Source: UBA5009 sp038043185
Lineage (GTDB): Bacteria > Bdellovibrionota > Bdellovibrionia > Bdellovibrionales > Bdellovibrionaceae
Length of the DNA stretch: 64,000 nt
NCBI GenBank assembly: GCA_038043185.1
Contig: JBBTCO010000002.1
Coordinates: forward strand, 37,023 to 101,022
Direction: 5' to 3'
In this document: piece by piece, positions 7,897 through 16,771 of the stretch
Layout of the letters: each line of letters begins with the position of its first letter
Position numbering within the stretch: position 1 is the first letter of the stretch
Program-made: the position numbers and the translations under genes
Notes under the pieces: model-generated
What the model was told of the DNA's origin: nothing
The model's input: only the letters and a program-made list of their open reading frames with translations
Databases searched by the model: none

Positions 7897-9426
7897 ATGA
7901 ATAAATCCTGGAAAATACCTCGACGGACCTTTCTTAAAGGAGCAGGTGTTTCAATTCTGCTGCCTTTATTAGACATCATGGAAGCCGATGCGGCCATTAG
8001 CCAAAGCTCACCTCGCTTTGTGGCAATCTTCAATTCTTTATTAACTTATGGTTTAGGTTGCGACCTATCTAAGAATGATGCTTCAAGATATTTCAATGCA
8101 AAGCCTTGGGACAACGGAGGCATGGGAGCTTGGGCTCCTAGAGCGAGTGGTGCTCTCACTTTGCCGTTACCAGCAGGCTTAGCTCCTTTAGAGGCATTAA
8201 AACAAAAAATTTCAATTGTGAGCGGAATGGGTACCTTGATCGATGACCCTTTTGGTAATCTTATTAATCATTCATGCGCAACCACGGCATGGCTTACTTC
8301 AGCCTGGAAAACAAATCGTGCTGCGACTCTGATGAATATTGCTCCAGGTGGTGGCAAAACAGCGGCAAATGAAAAGCCTCCTGATTCTATTGACCAGGTG
8401 ATTGCAAATTATATTGGAATTACCCCTGGTTCTAGCTTGGCGCTAAATTTATCTACTCGAAATGGCAGTGAACCTCAGATGGGCGGACACCTGGGAGCTA
8501 TTTCTTCTAACTCCAAATTGGCAGCAAGCGGCAGTACTATCTTGCCAAGGATTGCAAACCCAATGAATGCGTTTAACTCGCTTTTTGGAAGTTGCAAACC
8601 AACAACAACGACGACTACGCCTCAAGTAGATCCTCGTCCAAAGAGTATTCTGGATTATGTTATCAATAGTATTCCAAATTTAAAAACTAAACTAAGCTCA
8701 GCAGATAAAGCCAGATTTGATTCCTATTTACAATATATCCGTGATCTTGAGGTAAAACTAACACCTGTTACTACTGGTGGTGGCACAAGTACAAAATCTT
8801 GTCCTAAAGCTCCCGTGCCAACTCCAGGTGGCGCTCTTGATTACGTTACAACTCTTAATATGATGGTGGATGTGGTCGCATTAGCCGTTGCATCAGGAAC
8901 AATGCCAATTGCTTCTTTGATGTTAGACTCCGACGCCACGGGTGATGGCCGCATTGGCAGTAGTGTTTCATATCTGTCAAATTATATTGGTATCAATGGT
9001 AAAAAGGCAGTTTATCATAATTTAACTCAGGCTACTCACAACGATATCACTCATATGGAAAATGGAAGCAGCAATGTTCAGGCCATCGAGGAGCATATCG
9101 CGTACACTCAGTTTTGCATGTCCTTTACTAAGCGGCTTATCCAAACTTTGGATTCAATGCCCGTCGAGCCTAATGGTTTTACTCCATTGGATAATACTCT
9201 TATTTTGTCGGGCTCATGCCATTCAAACCCCTATCATCACAGCACTCATAACTTACCTACACTTCTGGCTGGTGGAAAAAGATATGGTATGAACCAAGGA
9301 AAGCATCTTGTTTTCCCGATGAAAACCGACATCGGAAATCTCTATTACAGCATAATGAGAGCGATGGGCGTGCCTGGGGCATCATTTAATGGCAACAGTA
9401 CAGTTTTAAGTGGTATCTTCGGTTAG
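7897..9426 (+). CDS. DUF1552 family protein, Tat-exported
   Basis: About 509 residues. The N-terminus has a twin-arginine signal (IPRRTFLKGAG, hydrophobic core, then ADA near residue 32), so the protein is exported folded. The body matches the DUF1552 family: PRFVAIFNS, SIVSGMG, the HSCATTAWLTSAWKT segment, SIDQVIANYIG, and the C-terminal region with THNDITHMENGSS and HSTHNLPTLLAGG. The function of the family is unknown. It is nearly always encoded next to a DUF1592-type haem protein, as here (42 bases apart), which suggests a shared exported complex. ATG 7897 is preferred over the TTG at 7864 because AAGGATTGGG precedes it. Confidence 0.85.
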   Translation: MNKSWKIPRRTFLKGAGVSILLPLLDIMEADAAISQSSPRFVAIFNSLLTYGLGCDLSKNDASRYFNAKPWDNGGMGAWAPRASGALTLPLPAGLAPLEALKQKISIVSGMGTLIDDPFGNLINHSCATTAWLTSAWKTNRAATLMNIAPGGGKTAANEKPPDSIDQVIANYIGITPGSSLALNLSTRNGSEPQMGGHLGAISSNSKLAASGSTILPRIANPMNAFNSLFGSCKPTTTTTTPQVDPRPKSILDYVINSIPNLKTKLSSADKARFDSYLQYIRDLEVKLTPVTTGGGTSTKSCPKAPVPTPGGALDYVTTLNMMVDVVALAVASGTMPIASLMLDSDATGDGRIGSSVSYLSNYIGINGKKAVYHNLTQATHNDITHMENGSSNVQAIEEHIAYTQFCMSFTKRLIQTLDSMPVEPNGFTPLDNTLILSGSCHSNPYHHSTHNLPTLLAGGKRYGMNQGKHLVFPMKTDIGNLYYSIMRAMGVPGASFNGNSTVLSGIFG

Positions 9427-9467
9427 CTTAATATTTATCCAAAGCGTAATAGCGCAAGGGGGGAATT

Positions 9468-11012
9468 ATTTATTATAAAATTGTCTCAAAATTAGATGCT
9501 TTCAAAAAATCTCCTTCAAAAAAAAGATATTTTTCTTCAATATTTATTTTGTTGATCATTCTTTTTTATCAAAACTGTTCCAATAAAGATTTCCAAACTA
9601 TTTCAGCTTCAAGTACGCAACCAATTAATAATTCAACAAATGGACAGCTTTCTGATCCCCCAGCAAATTCAGAACCACCACCAAGTTCGGAACTACCACC
9701 AATTGTACCAACACCCACGATTGGACTCATGGTTACTAATGCCACTGTCAAACAAGGAACCAACCTCGAATTTGAAGTAAAAATAAGTTCTGTTAAGACT
9801 CAAAATGTAATTATAGAGTATGAAACTATAGACCATACTGCTGTAAAGTCCGTTGATTACACTGAAAATAAAGGCTCAGTAATTATTAGTGCCGGTAGTT
9901 TGAATACAAAAATTTCAGTTAGGACTTTGAACAACTCTCTTTTATCAAATAATAAAGATTTCAATCTCAAGGTAACGGCTACAATGGCAGAAATAAAAGA
10001 ATCTGCAAATGCGATTGGGCAAATTCAACCAAATCAGGATCTGTTTTTCCCTAAAGGAATTGCCTCAAATAATATGTATTCCTGTATTATTACAGCAACA
10101 GGAACCGTTAAATGTTGGGACGGTAGTTTTAGCGTTTCGACAGATCTGGTAGGTTTATCAGGAGTTAAATCTCTTAGTCTAGGAAAGTCACATATGTGTG
10201 CGATCACGGCACAAGATACTGTAAAATGCTGGGGACAGAACCCTTATGGAGAACTGGGTAACGGCACAACTTCCAATTCCTCTGCCCCGGTAGACGTAAT
10301 CGGAGTAACAAACGTAAAATCTATTTCCTCGGGTTATAGTCACACCTGCGCGCTTACGTTTTCAGGAGCTGTTAAATGCTGGGGTTTTAATGGGCCTTAC
10401 CAGTTGGGAGTTATATCTACTGAATATTCTAAAACCAATCCGTTAAATTACGGTGGAGGAGCAGCCTTTTCATCTAAAGCGATTGATGTGCCCAACCTTT
10501 CAGATGTAAAAAATATTTCTTTAGGCGGATTTTTTTCGTGTGCTTTAAACACTCAAGATACTATAAGGTGCTGGGGGCATAATGCTTTAGGACAGCTCGG
10601 CGGAGGAGTTGGAGGCGGTGGATATGGTGGCAGTTCTCTTGCGCTAGTTAATCCTTTTAATTTAACAAATATCAAGCAAGTTTCAGCCGCAGCGTATTTA
10701 CGGACATGTGCATTAACTACTCTTGGTGACGTAAAGTGTTGGGGGCAGTCATACACCACTAATCAGTCAATAGGTCCCGCAAATATCCAAGGTCTTTCAA
10801 ATATTAAATTTATTGCAAATGGTGAAATTAATGGCTGCGCTATTACCGCACAAGATACCGTCAAATGTTGGAACCATACTGATAAAGCTATAACAGAACT
10901 TGCCGGCATTAATGGAGTCCGTCAAATTACGAATAGCTGTGCTATCGATTCAAAAGGCAAAGTTCAATGTTGGAATAGCAAATTTGTAGTGAGTACAATT
11001 CAAAACTTATAA
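9468..11012 (+). CDS. RCC1-repeat lipoprotein with Calx-beta-like domain
   Basis: A surface or periplasmic lipoprotein. The Cys of FYQNCSN is the likely lipid site. A Pro/Ser-rich linker follows, then a Calx-beta-like domain (VTNATVKQGTNLEFEVKI to about 150 residues in), then at least six RCC1-type repeats with HxCAIT..DTVKCWG cores that should form a beta-propeller. The first usual start codon, TTG 9549, would leave only about nine residues before the Cys. The frame stays open upstream and reads a proper basic n-region plus hydrophobic core. An AAGGGGGG ribosome site at 9456-9463 points to an ATT start near 9468, a rare codon. It follows the DUF1552 gene by about 40 bases. The partner is unknown. 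Confidence 0.65.
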   Translation: MYYKIVSKLDAFKKSPSKKRYFSSIFILLIILFYQNCSNKDFQTISASSTQPINNSTNGQLSDPPANSEPPPSSELPPIVPTPTIGLMVTNATVKQGTNLEFEVKISSVKTQNVIIEYETIDHTAVKSVDYTENKGSVIISAGSLNTKISVRTLNNSLLSNNKDFNLKVTATMAEIKESANAIGQIQPNQDLFFPKGIASNNMYSCIITATGTVKCWDGSFSVSTDLVGLSGVKSLSLGKSHMCAITAQDTVKCWGQNPYGELGNGTTSNSSAPVDVIGVTNVKSISSGYSHTCALTFSGAVKCWGFNGPYQLGVISTEYSKTNPLNYGGGAAFSSKAIDVPNLSDVKNISLGGFFSCALNTQDTIRCWGHNALGQLGGGVGGGGYGGSSLALVNPFNLTNIKQVSAAAYLRTCALTTLGDVKCWGQSYTTNQSIGPANIQGLSNIKFIANGEINGCAITAQDTVKCWNHTDKAITELAGINGVRQITNSCAIDSKGKVQCWNSKFVVSTIQNL

Positions 11013-11026
11013 ATAAAAATTATTGG

Positions 11027-11854
11027 TTAAACTGAAATCTGATAATCTCGCAGCGCCTGAGTCAGCGATGTCTTTAAATCCGTAGATTCTTTTCTTTGCC
11101 CAATGATCAAAGCACAAGGTACGCCGTATTCACCGGCAGGAAATTTTTTATTTTGAGTTCCGGGAATAACAACACTATTTTTTGGAACATGGCCTTTTTT
11201 CTCGACCGGAGTAGAGCCAGTGACATCGATAATTTTTGTACTTGAAGTCAAAATTACGCCAGCACCAAGGACCACGCCTTCTTCTAGGTGAACTCCTTCG
11301 ACGACGATACAACGTGAGCCAATGAAGGCATTATCTTCGATGATTACGGGTTGAGCTTGGACTGGTTCTAAAACTCCGCCAATTCCCACGCCCCCTGAAA
11401 GATGAACATTTTTTCCAATTTGCGCGCAAGAGCCAACGGTGGCCCAAGTGTCCACCATGGTGTTGGCACCAACGTAAGCGCCGATGTTAACATAGGAAGG
11501 CATCAAGATGGCGCCGGATTCGATAAAAGAACCTTGGCGCACAAAGGCCGGTGGAACGACGCGCACGCCTTCTTTGCCGGTCCATACTTTTGTTGGAATT
11601 TTATCCCAGAATACAAAATCACCAGCGTGCATCAGCGACATTTTTTGTATTTGGAAATAAAGCAAAATCGCTTTTTTTATCCATTCATGAGTTTGCCATT
11701 GATCAGAAACCTTCGAGGCGACTCTTAGTTTTCCGCAATCTAGTTTTTGAATCACCTCTAGAACAGCTTTGGTTTCTAATAAGGTGAGATCCTCAATTTT
11801 TTTTCCATTTTGAAGATCATGATCAAGTTTTATAATCGAAGCTTCAAGGGGCAT
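11027..11854 (-). CDS. dapD: tetrahydrodipicolinate N-succinyltransferase
   Basis: DapD transfers succinyl from succinyl-CoA to tetrahydrodipicolinate in the succinylase route to diaminopimelate and lysine. The 275-residue protein has an N-terminal helical domain and then a left-handed beta-helix with hexapeptide repeats: MPSYVNIGAYVGANTMVDTWA, CAQIGKNVHLSGGVGIGGVLEP and AFIGSRCIVVEGVHLEEG. The C-terminus is typical of the family. I prefer ATG 11854 (GAGG six bases upstream) over the GTG at 11866. The gene overlaps the end of the M14 peptidase gene. Divergent lysA lies just beyond, so three cell-wall/lysine genes are grouped. Confidence 0.92.
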   Translation of the reverse strand: MPLEASIIKLDHDLQNGKKIEDLTLLETKAVLEVIQKLDCGKLRVASKVSDQWQTHEWIKKAILLYFQIQKMSLMHAGDFVFWDKIPTKVWTGKEGVRVVPPAFVRQGSFIESGAILMPSYVNIGAYVGANTMVDTWATVGSCAQIGKNVHLSGGVGIGGVLEPVQAQPVIIEDNAFIGSRCIVVEGVHLEEGVVLGAGVILTSSTKIIDVTGSTPVEKKGHVPKNSVVIPGTQNKKFPAGEYGVPCALIIGQRKESTDLKTSLTQALRDYQISV

Positions 11855-12506
11855 ATTTTGCCTCACACACTTTCAACATTTCAAGTAATGCAGGAACATG
11901 AGTTTCTACCACTTCTTTTAAATTCATGTCGCGTTGAATTTCATAGGTGATTGTCGGTAAGTTTTTTTCCAGCCCTGCGTATGTACCAAGCGAGCCCGGT
12001 GTAGGATATCCAATATCTGTGTCAATTTTATATCCGGTAATATTGGAAAGAACTTGCGCTTCTTCCAGGCAAGGGCCATTGACATTAATCATTGGTTCCC
12101 ACGAGTGAAGGCTGGTGATCATTTTCACATTCCGGGATTGTAGAAATTGAACAAGGCCCTGGTTTTCGGGTTCACTGAGTGGCTTTGGTCCCGGATTGTA
12201 ACGTACTGTTTTCGCTTCAGGCGACCAATCCTTGGTGGGAAGATTGCGATTCAGATCCACACCATTGGCGTTCATTCTTGTCTTGTCGATGATTCCATCC
12301 AGATTAAATTCAGGAACTAAGGTTAAATTCAATTTATAGTTAAAATTCTGCATCAAAATTTTGAGTAAACCCCAGGCCGCGGTGACGCCTTCGGGTTCAT
12401 CGCCGTGAACTCCACCCAGAATTAAAATTTCTGGGCCTTTATTCTCGAAAAAATAGCCCAAAATGGGAAGTCCGCGGCTGGTTGTGCTAAAGAGACTCGT
12501 CTTCAT
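11844..12506 (-). CDS. M14-family zinc carboxypeptidase, MpaA-like
   Basis: About 220 residues with the M14 zinc site: HGDEPEG near residue 33 gives the first His and Glu ligands, and SLHSWEP near 131 gives the second His. GVDLNRNLPT carries the substrate-binding Asn-Arg, and TYEIQRD carries the catalytic Glu. The closest known relatives are MpaA-type murein peptide amidases, which cut gamma-D-Glu-meso-DAP in recycled wall peptides. There is no signal peptide, so a cytoplasmic recycling role is likely. It sits between dapD and lysA, consistent with diaminopimelate metabolism. ATG 12506 fits AAAGGA spacing better than ATG 12515. Confidence 0.8.
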   Translation of the reverse strand: MKTSLFSTTSRGLPILGYFFENKGPEILILGGVHGDEPEGVTAAWGLLKILMQNFNYKLNLTLVPEFNLDGIIDKTRMNANGVDLNRNLPTKDWSPEAKTVRYNPGPKPLSEPENQGLVQFLQSRNVKMITSLHSWEPMINVNGPCLEEAQVLSNITGYKIDTDIGYPTPGSLGTYAGLEKNLPTITYEIQRDMNLKEVVETHVPALLEMLKVCEAKYAP

Positions 12507-12549
12507 CGTTGTCATTTCCTTTAAAGCAAGAGTAGGATATCTGAGACAA

Positions 12550-13776
12550 ATGACTCAAACAAGAACAAATACCTTGCATTACGTGAATCAAAAGCTCCAT
12601 TGGGGAGGATCTCATGATTTATCAGCATGGAGTGAGCTCGCAAGAAAGGCACCAGTCTTTTTATACGATCTAAAAGGAATTGAGTCTCGCTATCTTCAAA
12701 TGAAGTCCGCATGGAACGCTGTGAGCTCGCAAAATAATATTTATTATGCGATGAAAGCAAATTCCCATCCAGAAGTTTTAAAAACATTTAAAAATTTAGG
12801 ATCGGGAATTGATGTCGTTTCCGCAGGTGAAATCAATCGAGCCATAAGCTGTGGATTTGTCGGCAAAGATCTGGTTTTCAGCGGCGTGGGAAAAAGTCGT
12901 GAAGAGATTGAGCTAGCGATAAAAATTCCAGTTTATCAAATCAATGTCGAAAGCATTCCAGAATTGTTGCGAATTGCGGAAATTGCCAATCGTTTACAAA
13001 AAGAAGTGAATATTGCGATTCGTGTGAATCCGGATATTGATATTGCAACTCATCCTTACATCGCCACCGGACTTGGAGAAAATAAATTTGGTTTGGAATT
13101 TTCGGTTTGGCCGCAACTGCGAGAAATTTTGCTTAAAAATCCACGATTGCGTTTAGTCGGACTCAGTCTTCATTTAGGTTCGCAGATGCTGGAATTTTCT
13201 GGCTTTCAAGACGCCTTAAAGTTAACAAAAAAGTTTTTTAAAGACTTACGTAAAGAATTTACCTTGCTGAAAAGACTTGATGTCGGTGGTGGTTTAGGTA
13301 TTTTTTATGAGGCCCATAATTTCGCCGAGGAAGACAATGTTCTTGATAAGTACATCAAGACTTCACAAAATGAGCTGCAAGACTTACTTGCAGAAAAAGA
13401 TTTTGAAATTCAAACCGAGCCCGGGCGCTGGATTGTGGCCCACGCTGGGGTTATGCTCACTGAAATTCAATATGTCAAAGAAACGACGAAAAAAAACTTC
13501 TTGGTTGTGAATGCAGGAATGACTCATCTGATTCGTCCAGCTCTGTACGAAGCTTACCATCAGATTTTTCCTCTTATGGAAAACCCCAAAGCAGAAAATA
13601 AAATCTATGATGTGGTCGGCCCAATTTGTGAAAGCTCGGATTTTTTAGCTAAAAATAGAAAACTCAAAACCTGTCAGCAAAATGATATTCTCTGTGTCGC
13701 TGATGTCGGGGCCTACGGTGTAAGTATGGCTTCCGATTATAATTTGCAAGTGAAGCCTATCGAAATTTGTTTATAA
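12550..13776 (+). CDS. lysA: diaminopimelate decarboxylase
   Basis: LysA decarboxylates meso-diaminopimelate to lysine with PLP. The 408-residue protein has the fold-III decarboxylase marks: YYAMKANSHPEVL (PLP Lys near residue 63), IDVVSAGEI, LSLHLGSQ, the phosphate-binding GGGLGI, EPGRW, and the GPICESSDFLA motif whose Cys comes from the partner subunit. Upstream in-frame codons back to 12463 overlap the divergent M14 gene and have no ribosome site, so ATG 12550 is chosen. The stop overlaps the convergent murI gene by six bases. Confidence 0.94.
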   Translation: MTQTRTNTLHYVNQKLHWGGSHDLSAWSELARKAPVFLYDLKGIESRYLQMKSAWNAVSSQNNIYYAMKANSHPEVLKTFKNLGSGIDVVSAGEINRAISCGFVGKDLVFSGVGKSREEIELAIKIPVYQINVESIPELLRIAEIANRLQKEVNIAIRVNPDIDIATHPYIATGLGENKFGLEFSVWPQLREILLKNPRLRLVGLSLHLGSQMLEFSGFQDALKLTKKFFKDLRKEFTLLKRLDVGGGLGIFYEAHNFAEEDNVLDKYIKTSQNELQDLLAEKDFEIQTEPGRWIVAHAGVMLTEIQYVKETTKKNFLVVNAGMTHLIRPALYEAYHQIFPLMENPKAENKIYDVVGPICESSDFLAKNRKLKTCQQNDILCVADVGAYGVSMASDYNLQVKPIEICL

Positions 13777-14598
13777 ATTCACAAGTTCAAATTCTTGCGG
13801 AGCAAAAGGGGATAATAATTTCCTTGCAAGATTTTCAAAAAAATCGGAACGATCCGTACTGGCTAAGCGAATCAGGGCTTGCTTTTCCTCGCCTCCAGAT
13901 TGTGGATTTATTTTCCACCGGTTATTTTTAATATCTTCATTTAGTTTTGCCGCCAGAGCCTCGCCAGACTCAATCAATTGAATATTTTGTCCCACGGCTT
14001 TTTGAATGGATTCTCGTAAAAATGGATAATGGGTACAGCCTAAAACAAGACTGTCCATCATCTCGTCGTCGTCCTGATTTCGTAAGGATTGAATGTAGCG
14101 AAACACAATCAGATTTGTGATCGGGTCATCATTCCAATCTTCTTCAACAAGCGGAACAAACATGGGACAGGATTGCACGATGACCTTTGCCTTCGGATCA
14201 TATTCATGGATTTTTTTTACATAACTTTGACTTTGAATTGTCGCCCTTGTCCCCAAGACTCCGATGACTTTTGTTTTCGACGTTTGCAAAGCCATTTTAC
14301 TGCCAGGAGCAATAACATCATAAACGGGAATGCCTTGAAATTCATTTTTATGAAAGTGGCTCGAAGCTGTATTGCAGGCAATAATTAAAACTTTGCAGTT
14401 GCGACTGGCCAACCATTTTAAGTTTTGCACAGTGTACTGTTGAATTGTTTCGGGGGATTTAGAACCATAGGGCAATCGCGCGGTATCGCCCAGATAAAGA
14501 AATTCTTCCGAAGGAAAACGCTTGGCTAGCACCTTAAGTACACTCAATCCGCCTAAGCCAGAATCAAAGACTCCAATCGGGGAATTATCAGAACTCAT
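13771..14598 (-). CDS. murI: glutamate racemase
   Basis: MurI makes D-glutamate for peptidoglycan. The 275-residue protein shows both catalytic cysteines: ACNTASS near residue 74 and LGCTHYPFL near 187, each followed by the conserved Thr. The N-terminal IGVFDSGLGGLSVL and GDTARLPYG segments are also present. Length is normal for the family. It lies 11 bases downstream of the GMP reductase-like gene on the same strand and probably shares its transcript. It converges on lysA. Confidence 0.94.
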   Translation of the reverse strand: MSSDNSPIGVFDSGLGGLSVLKVLAKRFPSEEFLYLGDTARLPYGSKSPETIQQYTVQNLKWLASRNCKVLIIACNTASSHFHKNEFQGIPVYDVIAPGSKMALQTSKTKVIGVLGTRATIQSQSYVKKIHEYDPKAKVIVQSCPMFVPLVEEDWNDDPITNLIVFRYIQSLRNQDDDEMMDSLVLGCTHYPFLRESIQKAVGQNIQLIESGEALAAKLNEDIKNNRWKINPQSGGEEKQALIRLASTDRSDFFENLARKLLSPFAPQEFELVNL

Positions 14599-14609
14599 GG
14601 GCGCACCAT

Positions 14610-15659
14610 TTATTTAGTTAGACCATGAGCTCGGGATTCGTGAGCTCCATTAGAAGACATTTCAATGAAGTGAGCTTTTTCGCGGATGTCTTCAATTGTC
14701 GTAGCGTTGATATAGCTCATGCCACTGCGGATTCCGCCGAGGATCTCGAGTAACACGTCCTGAACATGGCCCTTAACACTAACTTGAGTGGATTCTCCCT
14801 CGGGAGCCATGCCTTCGGGAACGCCGCCTCGCCATGAAACTTGGGCGGATTTTGAGGCCATTCCGCGATAATGTTTTTTACCATTTTTAATTTCGCCAGG
14901 AGTTTCAATGGTGCCCGCGAGCATGCTTCCCAACATGACCGAGCTTGCTCCGGCAGCAAAGGCTTTAACAACATCGCCTGAAGTTTTAATTCCGCCATCA
15001 GCGATGATAGGAACGCCGTAAGTTTGAGCAATTTCTGCGCACAAGGCAATGGCCGAGAGTTGGGGAACTCCGCAGCCGGTAATAATCCGTGTTGTGCACA
15101 TAGAGCCAGGTCCGATGCCAACTTTTAAAGCATCAGCGCCAGCCTCGGCCAGATCCCGGACGGCTTCTGGTGTCGCTAAATTTCCGACAATCAGTTCAAC
15201 CTGCGGGAATTGATCTTTGAGGAGCTTGATTGTCTCAACCATTTGCACGGAATGACCATGAGCAATGTCGATGGTTAAGAGATTAACTCCGGCTTGGACC
15301 AAGGCTTGAGCCCTTTGTTTAAAATCGTCATTCACGCCAACACTGGCGGCGATAATTTGAGCGCCGCTGTCTTTGACTTTTCGAACTTGAAAGCTTTGAT
15401 CCTCAATGGATAAAAAGCGATGAAGAATGCCCACTCCGCCAAGTTTGTTCATAGCAATGGCCATATCAGCTTCGGTCACCGTATCCATATTTGCTGAAAT
15501 AATAGGCGTGTCCATTCTTCTGGTTTTGGTCAATTGAGAACTTAAAGAAGGATCTCGGCGGGAACGCACATCTGATTTTGCTGGAACAATCAGGACATCA
15601 TCAAAAGTCAAACCATGACCGCGGTTTTTAATATCTTGCCAACTAAAAATGAGACTCAT
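14610..15659 (-). CDS. IMP dehydrogenase/GMP reductase family, probably GMP reductase
   Basis: A 349-residue TIM-barrel protein. LTFDDVLIVPAKSDVRSR and SANMDTVTE open the barrel. The active loop is GIGPGSMCTTR with catalytic Cys and Thr, followed by GCGVPQLSAI, IIADGGIK and the phosphate-binding GSMLAGT. The regulatory CBS pair usual in bacterial IMPDH is absent. The flap reads YRGMASKSAQ...APEGE, without the Arg-Tyr dyad IMPDH needs for hydrolysis and with an Glu as in GMP reductases. This favours NADPH-dependent GMP to IMP conversion, though a CBS-less IMPDH remains possible. It has a strong CGGAGGA ribosome site and overlaps the upstream membrane-protein gene by 17 bases. Confidence 0.82.
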   Translation of the reverse strand: MSLIFSWQDIKNRGHGLTFDDVLIVPAKSDVRSRRDPSLSSQLTKTRRMDTPIISANMDTVTEADMAIAMNKLGGVGILHRFLSIEDQSFQVRKVKDSGAQIIAASVGVNDDFKQRAQALVQAGVNLLTIDIAHGHSVQMVETIKLLKDQFPQVELIVGNLATPEAVRDLAEAGADALKVGIGPGSMCTTRIITGCGVPQLSAIALCAEIAQTYGVPIIADGGIKTSGDVVKAFAAGASSVMLGSMLAGTIETPGEIKNGKKHYRGMASKSAQVSWRGGVPEGMAPEGESTQVSVKGHVQDVLLEILGGIRSGMSYINATTIEDIREKAHFIEMSSNGAHESRAHGLTK

Positions 15660-16350
15660 GCAAGTCCTCCGCTCTAAGTAGTCTAAAAAATATCAGCGTT
15701 ATACACTGAAAGAATAGAATATGAATTAAGGTATCAATGAAATGCAAGCCCAAAGCGGGTAGTGGAGTGATCCATATCAAGCGATATTGCTCAAACAAGC
15801 TGGTCATGACTAAAGGAATGATGGCGACAAAGAGAAGCATTAAAAAAAACATTTTCACCCAAACTTTGCGAAAAAAGCGGGTGGAAGTTTGCAAGGCATC
15901 AATTTCGCCTTTGTCATAGGACGGATGAAGACAAACTATCCAGGGAATGAAACTGTACTCAAGAAATTTCCAAAGACCGGGAATAATGAGGAGCAAGGAA
16001 TAGACGATGCACTTTCCCCAAGCTCGTAATGTTTCAATTAAACTTTGAGAAGCAAATTTTTCGGCGAATTCAGAGTAGGAAAGCAACCATGAGCTGTCTG
16101 TCTGAGTATTTTGTCGTTTCCAAGAAAAGAGCAGTAATAAATTTGCAATCCACGGAAAAATTAAAGAGTTAGCTAAAGAACCTGAAGCCAGATACCAAAT
16201 TTTTGCGGTGACACCTTCAGGACTTCTGAGCTCGTCTTCTAGGGCTAATGTAATGATTTGATCAATTGTCCCGGAAAATAGGGTAAGAAAAAAGATTGGG
16301 ATAAGGAGTTGGCGAAGAAGTTTGAGGTGTTGTTGCAAGAAATATTTCAC
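15643..16350 (-). CDS. multi-pass membrane protein of unknown function
   Basis: A 235-residue protein with about five hydrophobic segments (residues about 14-35, 62-78, 108-130, 158-180, 200-225) and no catalytic motif I recognise. The segment PGLWKFLEYSFIPWIVCLHPSYDKGEIDAL between helices resembles a pattern seen in DUF6159/YciC-like integral proteins, but this is weak. It starts with GTG without a clear ribosome site. It overlaps the GMP reductase-like gene downstream, so the two and murI probably form one transcript. Confidence 0.6.
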   Translation of the reverse strand: MKYFLQQHLKLLRQLLIPIFFLTLFSGTIDQIITLALEDELRSPEGVTAKIWYLASGSLANSLIFPWIANLLLLFSWKRQNTQTDSSWLLSYSEFAEKFASQSLIETLRAWGKCIVYSLLLIIPGLWKFLEYSFIPWIVCLHPSYDKGEIDALQTSTRFFRKVWVKMFFLMLLFVAIIPLVMTSLFEQYRLIWITPLPALGLHFIDTLIHILFFQCITLIFFRLLRAEDLHESHF

Positions 16351-16500
16351 GAATTATTTCAACCTTGAATCCGAATTAGAGTCAAAAATCTCGGCCTTTT
16401 GGCCCAGGTCGTCAATTCAATTTCCAGAGTTGATTCGTGACATTTCAATAAAAAAATGATTTTTTCGTTGGTTCTTGTCTTTAGTTCAACTGCTAAAAAT

Positions 16501-16593
16501 GCTCGAGTGGCGAAACTGGTAGACGCACAGGACTTAAAATCCTGGGGTTCGATAATATCGGCCGTGCCGGTTCAAGTCCGGCCTCGAGCACCA
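16501..16593 (+). tRNA. tRNA-Leu (anticodon TAA)
   Basis: A 93-nt class II cloverleaf with a long variable arm. The acceptor arm GCTCGAG pairs perfectly with CTCGAGC. The anticodon stem CAGGA/TCCTG encloses CTTAAAA, giving anticodon TAA. The T arm contains GGTTCAAGTCC, and CCA is encoded. It is directly followed by phage-type genes, which fits the common use of tRNA-Leu 3' ends as integration sites. Confidence 0.95.
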
Positions 16594-16663
16594 CTTCAAA
16601 GATTTCACGTACTTAGTTCATATTATCATCAATCATCAAAACCAGACCAAAGTAGTGAAAAAG

Positions 16664-16701
16664 AGGGCGTAAGAGCCCTATGTGACACACGGGTGACACA
16701 C
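16664..16701 (+). promoter_or_regulatory. hairpin and paired GTGACACAC repeats upstream of phage genes
   Basis: In the gap between tRNA-Leu and the first phage gene, AGGGC-GTAAGA-GCCCT (16664-16679) can form a five-pair hairpin. Just after it two identical 9-mers GTGACACAC (16682-16690 and 16693-16701) are separated by GG. The 11-base period puts both on the same helix face, as expected for a protein-binding site. This may be an early promoter operator or integrase arm site. Neither is proven. Confidence 0.3.
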
Positions 16702-16771
16702 ACTCGTTCAATTCTTTCATCGATAATCATCACACAATTTTTCATCAAAGATTTCATCCTGGGGGCGGAGC

